Shown here: positions 45,562 to 53,576 of the stretch, piece after piece
Layout of the letters: the number at the start of each line of letters is the position of its first letter
Numbering within the stretch: the first letter of the stretch is position 1
The notes under the pieces: model-generated
Told to the model about the DNA's origin: nothing
The model's input: the letters and a program-made list of their open reading frames with translations, nothing else
Database searches by the model: none
Assembly: GCA_014728115.1 (NCBI GenBank)
Contig: WJME01000139.1
Span: 1-64,000, forward strand
DNA from: Candidatus Zhuqueibacterota bacterium
GTDB lineage: Bacteria; Zhuqueibacterota; Zhuqueibacteria; Residuimicrobiales; Oceaniaggregativiventaceae
Direction of reading: 5' to 3'
DNA length: 64,000 nucleotides
Program-made: the position numbers and the translations under genes

Positions 45562-46947
45562 TTGGAATCAAAAAGCAAGCGACCCACCATTCTCATTGTT
45601 GATGATGACAAGAATGTCAACAAAATGATAGAGGCCAGTCTACGCAAAGAACGAAAATATGATCTTGAAAGTGCTCTTAATGGAGAGGCTTGTTTAAAAT
45701 ACATCCGGGAATCCATTCCGGACTTGGTCTTGTTGGATATTCAAATGCCTGGAATCGATGGTATTGAAACGCTCAAAAAGATAAAGGAAGAAAATCAGCG
45801 TATACCGGTGATCATGATGACCGCCCATGGAACGATTGAGCGTGCGGTTGAATCTATGAAACTGGGTGCCTATGATTTTCTCACCAAGCCTTTTGAGCGT
45901 GATCGGTTGCTGGTCACCGTGAACAATGCCTTGATCAATTCTTCCCTACGTCACCAGGTCGATGAATTGCGGGCAGAATTGAAAGATAAATATGCTTTTG
46001 AAAATATCATTGGCCAAAGCGGCATTATGCAAAACGTATTCAAATCTCTGGAAAAAATTACGAGTAGCAATGTCACGGTTCTGATACAGGGGGAGAGCGG
46101 AACGGGGAAAGAATTGATTGCCCGAGCCATCCATCACCACTCGGAAACCCGGAGTGGAAAGCCCTTTGTCGCGGTCAATTGTGCTGCGCTGCCCGAATCT
46201 TTGCTGGAGAGTGAATTGTTCGGGCATGAAAAGGGAGCCTTTACCGGTGCAACCAACCGTCGTGTCGGTAAATTCGAACAGGCCAATGGCGGTACCATTT
46301 TTTTGGATGAGATCGGGCTAATGTCACCGGCGACACAAAGTAAACTTTTACGAGTCTTACAGGAAAGAGAATTTGAGAGGGTAGGCGGCAATGAGATCGT
46401 CAAAGTCGACGTGCGTGTCATCTCGGCAACGAATAAAGATCTGGAAGAAGCAATGAAAAAAAGTGAGTTTAGAGAAGATCTTTATTATCGCATTTCCGTC
46501 TTTCCTATAAAGCTTCCACCTCTGCGTGACCGCAAGGAGGATGTCTATCCTCTGGCTGTTCATTTTCTCGCCAAATATAATGCCCAGGAAGGAAAACAAA
46601 TCGAAGGAATTTCCCCGGATGCTCTCGAATTAATGACGGCTTACAATTGGCCGGGTAATGTTCGAGAATTGGAAAACGCCATCGAGCGTGCCGTTGTGCT
46701 GGCTAATGGACCGGAATTGTTGGCCAATGATCTGCCTGCAGCTGTTCGGGCGATGGGCGAGAAAAAGATATACGAATCGGACAATACATTGGCCAGCTGG
46801 ATTGAAAAACTCGAAGAGCAGGCTTTACGCGAAGCGTTGCTCGAATGTGAAGGGAATATTTCACAAACCGCAAAAAAATTGGGTATCGGCCGAGCAACCA
46901 TATATAGGAAAGCAAAAAAATATGGTTTGCCCATGGTTAAAGGCTAA
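45562..46947 (+). CDS. Sigma-54-dependent response regulator (NtrC-class enhancer-binding protein)
   Basis: 461 residues. It has a receiver domain (ILIVDDDKNVNKM; phosphoacceptor Asp59 in DLVLLDIQMPGIDG; KPF motif), an AAA+ domain with Walker A GESGTGKELIARAIHHHSE and the sigma-54 contact loop GAFTGATNRRVGKFEQANGG, and a C-terminal Fis-type HTH (NISQTAKKLGIGRATIYRKA). So it is a complete bacterial enhancer-binding protein. TTG 45562 is chosen because GGAG (45552-45555) is six bases upstream; TTG 45550 is possible. No sensor kinase is adjacent. The gap downstream holds twin palindromes and a sigma-54 promoter, the expected targets of such a protein. Confidence 0.94.
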   Translation: MESKSKRPTILIVDDDKNVNKMIEASLRKERKYDLESALNGEACLKYIRESIPDLVLLDIQMPGIDGIETLKKIKEENQRIPVIMMTAHGTIERAVESMKLGAYDFLTKPFERDRLLVTVNNALINSSLRHQVDELRAELKDKYAFENIIGQSGIMQNVFKSLEKITSSNVTVLIQGESGTGKELIARAIHHHSETRSGKPFVAVNCAALPESLLESELFGHEKGAFTGATNRRVGKFEQANGGTIFLDEIGLMSPATQSKLLRVLQEREFERVGGNEIVKVDVRVISATNKDLEEAMKKSEFREDLYYRISVFPIKLPPLRDRKEDVYPLAVHFLAKYNAQEGKQIEGISPDALELMTAYNWPGNVRELENAIERAVVLANGPELLANDLPAAVRAMGEKKIYESDNTLASWIEKLEEQALREALLECEGNISQTAKKLGIGRATIYRKAKKYGLPMVKG

Positions 46948-46983
46948 TCAATATTCTTTTACATCCTTATTCCTTCCAACGGA

Positions 46984-47014
46984 GATACACTGTATCGCAA
47001 TGATACAGTGTATC
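46984..47014. promoter_or_regulatory. Twin palindromic upstream activator sites
   Basis: Two 13-bp near-perfect palindromes, GATACACTGTATC (46984-46996) and GATACAGTGTATC (47002-47014), lie 18 bp apart centre to centre and are exact reverse complements of each other. Each is GATACA-N-TGTATC. The position, about 95-125 bp upstream of the sigma-54 promoter, is that of an enhancer-binding-protein site. No T-run follows on the plus strand, so a terminator is less likely. Confidence 0.65.
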
Positions 47015-47107
47015 AAATTGCACCAAAAATACCTCAAAAATCCCCGAGTGTCTAAAATTAGTGTCCTTTAAAATCAATAATTTGAATAGTTTCTAACTTT
47101 TGCAAAT

Positions 47108-47124
47108 CTGGTACGTGATTTGCC
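47108..47124 (+). promoter_or_regulatory. Sigma-54 promoter (-24/-12)
   Basis: CTGGTACGTGATTTGCC matches the consensus YTGGCACGNNNNTTGCW at all but two positions, with the required GG (47110-47111) and GC (47122-47123) ten bases apart. Transcription would start near 47135, about 150 bases before the gene at 47285. The 337-base gap 46948-47284 otherwise shows no gene. Confidence 0.72.
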
Positions 47125-47284
47125 AATTTAAACAAAGTATGTGAATTTCAACTCGCACACTGCCGTAAAATGCGACACCACATATGCGAGTGATCCGCGC
47201 AGTTTAGCACTTTTGCAAGACACCCTGGATTGCACTCGAGTTCATAATAGAGTGTTTAACCAATAAAAAGAGTTACTCCATCCT

Positions 47285-48358
47285 ATGAAAACGGTAAATT
47301 TATCTTCCCTGGTTTCAAGTATTTGTTCGGGAAACTATTGTCAGACAGATCTGGTGCAATTCATACATCTGGCTCAAAAGATTTCACTGAGCTATTTAAA
47401 ATTTCAACAAGTCCTCGGCAAGCGAATATCCGGTGAGCGGATGGAGACAGATGTCGAACTGGAAGATCTTGCAATGGATTGCATTGCAGAGCTCTTTAGT
47501 CGCAATGACAAAGGAGAATTTGTTCAACTCGTACGATATTATGTGCCAAAGTATGAAGAGGCGGATCTGAACGATGCGGATGTACTGGTTTTAACCCGCC
47601 GGCTCGTCGTTCGCAAAACCAAACAAGAATTATCGCGGATATTTCGGGAGCGCGATCCGGAAGGTGCCAAAATTGTTCGCAATATCAAGGTTGCCGTACG
47701 AAATTCCGACAAATTGAATCTGTTTCGCGAAATGGGCCGGGAATATATCTATTATACCAATGGCCATCATATCGATCCCATGGATCAAGAAGCGATGAAC
47801 GAGTTTCTGCGTCGGGACAAATCATCCATGTCAGAAGATCTGCTGAATTCGCGGTTTATTGAAATCTATCAACCGAATGATTCTGTCTCTACCTGTATTC
47901 GAAAATTATTTGAACGTATTTACTATTATGAAGAATATCAAAACTTTTTGTCTCTTGATTCCATTGTAAAGTTGGTAAGAAATATCAAATTCGATGCTTT
48001 TCGGGAACGACTTTTGGAAGATGATTTTGTCGCCACTCCGGTCGATGAGCTCGAATCCAAGGAAATCGAAAGTTACATCAGTGTGGTCATGAAAACGGTG
48101 GGTCAGAAAATCGAATCACAGTATCTACGCACAGGTAAATTGGATCAGGAGCGAGCAGATATCTATTATCAGGCATTACGCGATGTGTTGCATGATTTGA
48201 TTCAAAAGAAAGACAACTCTTCTTATTACCGCAATTTGAAATATTACCTGCCAGAACTATCGCAACAAGAATATCGTTCAGAAGAACGGTCCGTCTTTGA
48301 GTATCTTGCCAAAGTGGCTAAACGGGAGTTTCGGAAACATCTTAAAGAATTACTATAA
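47285..48358 (+). CDS. Uncharacterised protein, possibly sigma-factor-like
   Basis: 357 residues, soluble and mostly helical, with many charged residues. I do not recognise it as a named family. A segment near 57-85 (VELEDLAMDCIAELFSRNDK, then GEFVQLVRYY) loosely resembles sigma-70 region 2, and the following SRIFRERDPEGAKIVRNIKV could be a nucleic-acid-binding helix. No clear region 4 HTH is visible. The C-terminal FEYLAKVAKREFRKHLKELL is strongly basic. It follows a sigma-54 promoter and twin palindromes and precedes a zinc-finger protein of the anti-sigma type, and this context is the main reason for suggesting a sigma-like role. It could equally be an unrelated regulatory protein. Confidence 0.55.
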   Translation: MKTVNLSSLVSSICSGNYCQTDLVQFIHLAQKISLSYLKFQQVLGKRISGERMETDVELEDLAMDCIAELFSRNDKGEFVQLVRYYVPKYEEADLNDADVLVLTRRLVVRKTKQELSRIFRERDPEGAKIVRNIKVAVRNSDKLNLFREMGREYIYYTNGHHIDPMDQEAMNEFLRRDKSSMSEDLLNSRFIEIYQPNDSVSTCIRKLFERIYYYEEYQNFLSLDSIVKLVRNIKFDAFRERLLEDDFVATPVDELESKEIESYISVVMKTVGQKIESQYLRTGKLDQERADIYYQALRDVLHDLIQKKDNSSYYRNLKYYLPELSQQEYRSEERSVFEYLAKVAKREFRKHLKELL

Positions 48359-48392
48359 AAATTTTCCGTAAAATAAACAGTTTGCCTGTATG

Positions 48393-48420
48393 GTTACAGT
48401 ACAGTAAGAGACACTGTAAC
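48393..48420. promoter_or_regulatory. Inverted repeat before the zinc-finger gene
   Basis: GTTACAGT (48393-48400) and ACTGTAAC (48413-48420) form a perfect 8-bp inverted repeat with a 12-base spacer that holds a further ACAGT. The ACACTGTA core is shared with the twin palindromes at 46984-47014. It may be a second binding site or an mRNA hairpin; neither is proved. Confidence 0.35.
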
Positions 48421-48448
48421 AACATGGTACAAAAAAACCGTTTGGCCT

Positions 48449-49096
48449 ATGAAGAGCCCTATTGAACGACACTGTCCGGATAGCAAGCGATTAGAAATGT
48501 TGCTTCTGGATGTAGATCCCCGCGATGCAGAACGAAAGCGCCTGCAGCTGCATTTACAACAATGCAGCAAATGTCGACAAGAGTCAAAAGAGATCGACGC
48601 GTTTTACAACATTCTTGTCAAAGAGATGCAAAGACCTGTTTCGAATCGACTGCTCGACTTTAGTCAAAAGTTGTGTAACAACAAGACACTTGTTGCACTG
48701 TTTGATTGTGAGCCTTTGGATGAGAAACCAAATGGTCATGGTAAAGGATATCATGTCAAACTCTTACATCTCTCCTCACAAGATCCGGCAAAATCAATGA
48801 CGCAGTTTGATCTAAAAGCCTTGCCCAAAGATCATATTGTCTTGCGACTCGTCATTGATCCTGATTGTCAAACTACCGTCTGCTATCTGTGGAATGCGGT
48901 TTTGGAAGAGTATGAAAACTGGACCCTTGATCTGCCATTTGGAGATGATCCATTTCTTGTGGCGGCCAATGGGGTCGTCAAAATTCCCTACTTGTTCCAT
49001 GACCGACTCGACGACAAGAATGTCTATTTCAATTTTCGTCCCACGTCTCTGCAAGAGACCACGCGATTTGAAAAGATTCTTGAATCTATGGTTTGA
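48449..49096 (+). CDS. Zinc-finger anti-sigma-like protein
   Basis: 215 residues. The N-terminal 50 residues have the zf-HC2 arrangement of anti-sigma factors: HCPDSKRLEMLLLDVDPRDA then LQLHLQQCSKCRQESKE, where HxxxCxxC is the metal-binding motif. The remainder (about 75-215) is beta-rich with FDLKALPKDHIVLRLVIDPD and ATNGVVKIPYL-like text (actual VAANGVVKIPYLFHDRLDD) and has no membrane span, so it would be a soluble regulator. I do not know a family for that part. The gene lies 90 bases after the 357-residue protein and probably acts on it or on a common target. Confidence 0.65.
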   Translation: MKSPIERHCPDSKRLEMLLLDVDPRDAERKRLQLHLQQCSKCRQESKEIDAFYNILVKEMQRPVSNRLLDFSQKLCNNKTLVALFDCEPLDEKPNGHGKGYHVKLLHLSSQDPAKSMTQFDLKALPKDHIVLRLVIDPDCQTTVCYLWNAVLEEYENWTLDLPFGDDPFLVAANGVVKIPYLFHDRLDDKNVYFNFRPTSLQETTRFEKILESMV

Positions 49097-49145
49097 TTGA
49101 TTCATCAAGCCCGGACACATGAACACTCGATCGACTCGTTGGATT

Positions 49146-49198
49146 GGACTTGAATCCATTGACCCGGTAGTGTAAAGAATTACGCTGGATTCAGGTCC
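49146..49198 (+). other. Two-stem structured intergenic element
   Basis: GGACTTGAATCCA (49146-49158) pairs with TGGATTCAGGTCC (49186-49198), 12 of 13 Watson-Crick plus one wobble. Inside it GTGTAA (49170-49175) pairs with TTACGC (49180-49185) round an AGAA tetraloop, directly stacked on the outer stem with an 11-base bulge. No T-run follows, so it is not a normal terminator. It lies 49 bases after the zinc-finger gene. Confidence 0.45.
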
Positions 49199-49364
49199 AC
49201 TTTAATAAACGACCCTCCGTGTATTCATCTAGGACCTATCTTGATCTCTGAATGAAATTCTAATTTAAAAGCAATAATTTTTTCAAATTTTTATTGATTT
49301 GTCTAAATAATCATATAGATTATATATGAAGAATCTCTCATTCATTGTCTGAAAGGGGTAGGTT

Positions 49365-51407
49365 ATGTTTTTTAAACACTTATTAGCCCTAATATTTATT
49401 TCGTCGATACTCTTTGCCAAATCGGATTCGGATCAAGTGGTTTTTATGGACGGACAAGAAGATTTTGTTAAATTTTCAAGACCCATAATCACCTCAAATA
49501 ATTTTACCATCGAATGTTGGGCTTTTAAACGTGCATTAGGAGGAGGTCGAGCATCCCAAAATCCATTATTCCAGCAACGAAGCAATAGAGACCAGCTATT
49601 TTATTCTACTATCCTCGCACAATCAGAGAATCCTTATGGTATGTTGGAAATTGTTTTACAAACACCAGGCAATTCGCCAGAGTTTATAAAATCTAGTACG
49701 ATGCCTTATGGAGAGTGGCATCATTATGCATTTATTGTCGAACCCTCAAGGGCATCAATATATTTGGATGGAACCCTCGTAAATAGCTCGGCTCATTCTC
49801 AGTCAGGAGATTATACTGAAGATATTGATTTTATTGATATCGGCCGTCATCGTTATGATAGTGTTGACTGGGGCCTCTTTAATGGAATGATCGACGAGTT
49901 TCGAATTTGGAATCGAGCGCTCAGCGCTGAGGCAATAACAACTGTAATGAAGGATACACTTGGACCGGAATATTATTCTACTTCCGATAGTGGCCTGGTC
50001 GCGTACTGGCGCTTTGACGATGCTTATCCTCTTTATGGATCCCAGGAGGAGCTCTTGTTCTTTATAAGGGATCTAACTCGGAATAATCATCACGGTATTC
50101 TCTTACACGATGCCACACTTATCCCGCGTGACATGGTCCCAGGAGATAATGTCATTCGTATGGAGAACAGAATGATCGATTCGACTACCGTGTTTTTGCC
50201 GTTGCATATCGATTTTAAATCTGTCAGTCCGTTCACTCATCTCAGTTTTGTCCTCACGGGATTCAAAGATCGCGCCACTCTGGAACAGATAATTCCCAAT
50301 AGCGAAATGATGAATATTGAAAAAACCTTTATCGGCAGTCAATTGGCTGGTGATACCCTGTTTGTCGACATTTCAAGCCCTGATCCGATGCAAACAAACG
50401 GAAATCTTTTATGGCTAAAGTGGCGTATTCTGGACAAAGTCAACATACCCCTCAAAGTGATATCTGCTGAAATCGGTGGGGTTGCCGAACAGCCCATGCT
50501 TATTCAGGGCGGGCTTTACAATACAGTCCACCTTGGGGATGCAAATCGGGATAACCTTATCGATGAATCTGATGTCGAATATATTTTGGATATTGTGCTG
50601 GACAAACAGGAAATATCTGCGGAAGAATTTGTTTTCGCCGATGTGAGTGGCAACGGTCATGTGACCGCTCTTGATGCGAGTATTGTTCTCCAATATTTCA
50701 ATCAAAGAATCGACCGTCTGCCTGTTACCGATACAGGCTCTGTTTACAGTTTTTCAGGACAAATTGTGCTCGGCCAGCCTATTTGGCATTCCACCACTGA
50801 GGCAGTGATTCCCATACTTTTGGAAAAAACAAACAATATATATGCACTCTCTGGGGAAATGGTTTACGATGATACCTCTTTACAGTTTATCGAATTCGAA
50901 CCCAATCTGACTTTGAATTATAATGAATTTTTCAATGTGGAACCAGGAAAAATCCGTTATGCAATTGCCAATACTGATCCACTTCAAGGAACGGATATCT
51001 TGGGATTCCTGCGTTTCACCGCAGAAACAAAGACCGATTTCCTGATCACGGAATTCAATGTCGTGATCAATGAGGGACAGCTATCCACAGCTGTGCGACA
51101 TAAAGGGGGCAGTGACACACAGCCCATGGCATATCGGCTCGGTCAAAATTATCCCAATCCTTTTAATCCGGTCACGACCATACCTTTTTCAATCCAAACG
51201 GCGGGCCATGTGAATCTGAGTGTTTATAATGTTCATGGCCAACTCGTCAAAACGTGTACAAACGAACCATTTTCCCCCGGTCATCATCAGGTCGAGTGGA
51301 ATGGGACGGATATGAATAACAACCCTGTGTCTTCAGGTGTTTATCTGTATGTTTTTTCTTTAGATAATAATGTGATGGATAAAAAGCGGATGTTGTTTTT
51401 AAAATAA
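49365..51407 (+). CDS. Secreted LamG/cohesin-like/dockerin protein with T9SS sorting domain
   Basis: 680 residues. Domains in order: signal peptide (HLLALIFISSILFAKS); LamG/concanavalin-like sandwich about 22-217 (FTIECWAFKR, GEWHHYAFIVEPSRASIYLD, GMIDEFRIWNRALSAEAI); a cohesin-like strand region about 265-385; a dockerin type I pair of calcium loops about 392-455 (GDANRDNLIDESDVEYIL and ADVSGNGHVTALDASIV); a second cohesin-like domain about 460-585; and the T9SS C-terminal domain (RLGQNYPNPFNPVTTIPFSI). It is a cell-surface or extracellular glycan-associated protein. An AT-rich stretch just upstream may hold its promoter. It is followed by a strong terminator, so it is monocistronic. Confidence 0.87.
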   Translation: MFFKHLLALIFISSILFAKSDSDQVVFMDGQEDFVKFSRPIITSNNFTIECWAFKRALGGGRASQNPLFQQRSNRDQLFYSTILAQSENPYGMLEIVLQTPGNSPEFIKSSTMPYGEWHHYAFIVEPSRASIYLDGTLVNSSAHSQSGDYTEDIDFIDIGRHRYDSVDWGLFNGMIDEFRIWNRALSAEAITTVMKDTLGPEYYSTSDSGLVAYWRFDDAYPLYGSQEELLFFIRDLTRNNHHGILLHDATLIPRDMVPGDNVIRMENRMIDSTTVFLPLHIDFKSVSPFTHLSFVLTGFKDRATLEQIIPNSEMMNIEKTFIGSQLAGDTLFVDISSPDPMQTNGNLLWLKWRILDKVNIPLKVISAEIGGVAEQPMLIQGGLYNTVHLGDANRDNLIDESDVEYILDIVLDKQEISAEEFVFADVSGNGHVTALDASIVLQYFNQRIDRLPVTDTGSVYSFSGQIVLGQPIWHSTTEAVIPILLEKTNNIYALSGEMVYDDTSLQFIEFEPNLTLNYNEFFNVEPGKIRYAIANTDPLQGTDILGFLRFTAETKTDFLITEFNVVINEGQLSTAVRHKGGSDTQPMAYRLGQNYPNPFNPVTTIPFSIQTAGHVNLSVYNVHGQLVKTCTNEPFSPGHHQVEWNGTDMNNNPVSSGVYLYVFSLDNNVMDKKRMLFLK

Positions 51408-51495
51408 TTTTCTTCACACAGGTTCCAATTCCAGTCGCAAAAAGGGGGGTGTCTTTAGGCCTGATTCATCACTTTCTTTTCACGATCGAGCCTTC

Positions 51496-51538
51496 AATTC
51501 GAGTCTGCATCCAATGTGGACTCGAATTTTTTATTTTT
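51496..51538 (+). terminator. Rho-independent terminator after the LamG/dockerin gene
   Basis: AATTCGAGTC pairs perfectly with GACTCGAATT; the stem continues with TGCAT/ATGTG (two wobbles) to a CCA loop, and TTTTTTATTTTT follows. It lies 88 bases after the stop at 51407. Confidence 0.88.
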
Positions 51539-51547
51539 AGAAATCAC

Positions 51548-51576
51548 TTGACAACGGCATAATTTTTGAATAATTT
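51548..51576 (+). promoter_or_regulatory. Sigma-70-type promoter for the pseudo-receiver operon
   Basis: A consensus TTGACA (51548-51553), a 17-base spacer and TAATTT (51571-51576), 84 bases before the first gene. It directly follows the terminator of the previous gene. Confidence 0.6.
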
Positions 51577-51659
51577 AGTTTAATATAGTGATTATAATAA
51601 TATAGCTACAATGCTTCGGATAACCAAGCATCCAATGACAGACATTTTTTCCGGGCCTT

Positions 51660-53576
51660 ATGAGTCAAAGAAAAATACTCATCGTCGACCATGACCCTAA
51701 AAATTTGCAAATCCTCCATGACCATTTTACCCAGGCAAGTTTTCAGGTTCAACAGGCAAAAAGTGATCGCGAAGCAATCGATTTTATTCATTCCCAGCCC
51801 TTTGATATCGTTCTGACGGAAATGGAGGTGACGGGAATCGATGGATATGCACTCTTGGAAAAAATACAGCGCTTGCACAATCGCCTTCATACCCAGGTCA
51901 TCTTTCTCTCTCAAAAAAATGATGTCTGGCACCGGGTCCGCGGCTTAAAATTGGGTGCCAAAGATTATATCGTAAAGCCCATGCACGTTCGTGAGATCGT
52001 GGGACGGGTCGATATGATCGCCAGGCGAGCAGGACGTCGTTCGTATGAGCATACTTTGACACAGCACAAGTTTGTAGGCAGACTGGAAGATCTTTCTCTG
52101 ACCGAATTGATCGAATCTTTTAGCCTGGAAAAGAAAACCGGTCTGCTTTCCATGTTCAACATAAACGGACTGAGCGGACAAATCTATTTCCATAATGGCA
52201 TTGTCGTAAACGCCACACTAAAATCATTGCGACCCGAGGATGCTATTTATCATATGATGACCTGGAAAAAGGGGCGCTTTTCTATGCTCTTTTGCCAGAT
52301 CGATGTGAAAGACGCTATTGGCGTGAGCAATTTAGGGCTATTACTACAGGGAGCAAAGAGAATGGAACAACGGGAAGAGCTATTGCAGCAACTTCCTTCA
52401 CTTGATGCGATACTCGTAACCACACAGAACTTTAAACGGATTGTCGAGTCGCAAGAATTGGAAGCTGATTTGGCTGCATTCGTCTCACTCTTTGACGGTG
52501 AAAGGACACTGGGTCGAATCATCGATGAAAGCAAGTATGATGAGATAACCTGTCTGAAAAGAATCATAAAGTTGTTTAATTTGGGCTTTTTGAATATTCT
52601 CTCAGAGTCAGATGCCAGTGTACCCTTTGAAAAAAAGACAGAAAAAACCGAACCCAAACCTAGAGCCGAGCTTGACAGAGAATTCGAACACAAGTCAGAG
52701 CCAGATACCGAGCCTAAAGACAACGCATCGATCGAACCTCCTTCTGAACCAAAACGTGACGAGGATAACGATGAACTAGAGGATGAAGGATGGGAGGAGT
52801 TTATTCCCGAGACAAAAGAGTCTTCTCTGGAAATGGATTCCGAAGAAGAAAGCGATCCTTTCTCGATATTTAGAAAAACAGGTCAGGAATCGGAACCGTT
52901 TGGGTTGGATGATTGGCAACCTTCTGAATTTGATGAGCAAGACCTTGAAATTCATCCTACGGATTGGGGTCAAGAACATCCGGCTGATTCTTTGCTGCAA
53001 GTACCGCATGAAGAGGAATTGCGTGAAGAGAGTGCGGATCTCGATTCCATTGAAAAGGCGAAAAAACACGCACGCCAAAAATTTCAAAATGCAAAGGGAA
53101 CTATACTTGTATTAGGCAATCAAATTCAATTGATTGAACGATTTGTGGCAACACTATCAGAAACAGTCTTGTCTGAAACGATCTCCAGACAGAGCGACAA
53201 TAAAGCCTATGCCGGTACAGTGGCAATCGGCAAGAGACACCTGTTGAATGTCGTTGGCATAACACCGGGGCAAGAGTTTCCCCAGCTGCTGGAATGGGTT
53301 GCTCCTTCTGCTCTCGGATACATTTTTCTGATTTCCGGTCAGTCGATAAATTGGACTTATTACAGCTATCTGTTCAAGGTGCTCAATGATCGTATGGCTG
53401 TACCTGGCCTTGTAGCGACCAGTGATGAGTCATTGAGTGATAAAGTCATTCGCACACAAATGTTGTTGCAACCGAGACATACAATCAAGCGCATTGATAG
53501 ATTTGAGGCCAAAGAACTCAAAAGCGCATTATTTGCCTTGTTTCAAAGTCACTTTCCCAAAGCATCAATAAGATGA
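51660..53576 (+). CDS. Receiver-DUF4388 protein with C-terminal degenerate GTPase-like domain
   Basis: 638 residues. Residues 1-120 are a receiver fold (KILIVDHDP; DIVLTEMEVTGIDGYALL; KDYIVKPM with Lys106), but the phosphoacceptor is Glu54 and the acidic pair has one Asp (Asp10-His11). Residues about 135-215 are DUF4388 (FVGRLEDLSLTELIESFSLE, KKTGLLSMF, GQIYFHNGIVVNATL). A winged-helix-like segment (FDGERTLGRIIDESKYDEIT) follows, then an acidic linker about 320-478. Residues 480-638 resemble a Ras-like GTPase of the COG2229 kind with a G3-type ITPGQEF (534-540), yet the P-loop is absent (VLGNQIQLIERF). It overlaps the next gene by four bases. Function unknown; it looks like a scaffold or sensor working without phosphorylation or GTP binding. 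Confidence 0.75.
   Translation: MSQRKILIVDHDPKNLQILHDHFTQASFQVQQAKSDREAIDFIHSQPFDIVLTEMEVTGIDGYALLEKIQRLHNRLHTQVIFLSQKNDVWHRVRGLKLGAKDYIVKPMHVREIVGRVDMIARRAGRRSYEHTLTQHKFVGRLEDLSLTELIESFSLEKKTGLLSMFNINGLSGQIYFHNGIVVNATLKSLRPEDAIYHMMTWKKGRFSMLFCQIDVKDAIGVSNLGLLLQGAKRMEQREELLQQLPSLDAILVTTQNFKRIVESQELEADLAAFVSLFDGERTLGRIIDESKYDEITCLKRIIKLFNLGFLNILSESDASVPFEKKTEKTEPKPRAELDREFEHKSEPDTEPKDNASIEPPSEPKRDEDNDELEDEGWEEFIPETKESSLEMDSEEESDPFSIFRKTGQESEPFGLDDWQPSEFDEQDLEIHPTDWGQEHPADSLLQVPHEEELREESADLDSIEKAKKHARQKFQNAKGTILVLGNQIQLIERFVATLSETVLSETISRQSDNKAYAGTVAIGKRHLLNVVGITPGQEFPQLLEWVAPSALGYIFLISGQSINWTYYSYLFKVLNDRMAVPGLVATSDESLSDKVIRTQMLLQPRHTIKRIDRFEAKELKSALFALFQSHFPKASIR

Noticed and set aside
46984-47014. 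Palindromes read as a Rho-independent terminator of the NtrC-class gene
   Set aside because: No T-run follows on the plus strand, the arms are themselves palindromic, and the spacing to the sigma-54 promoter fits a protein-binding site better.
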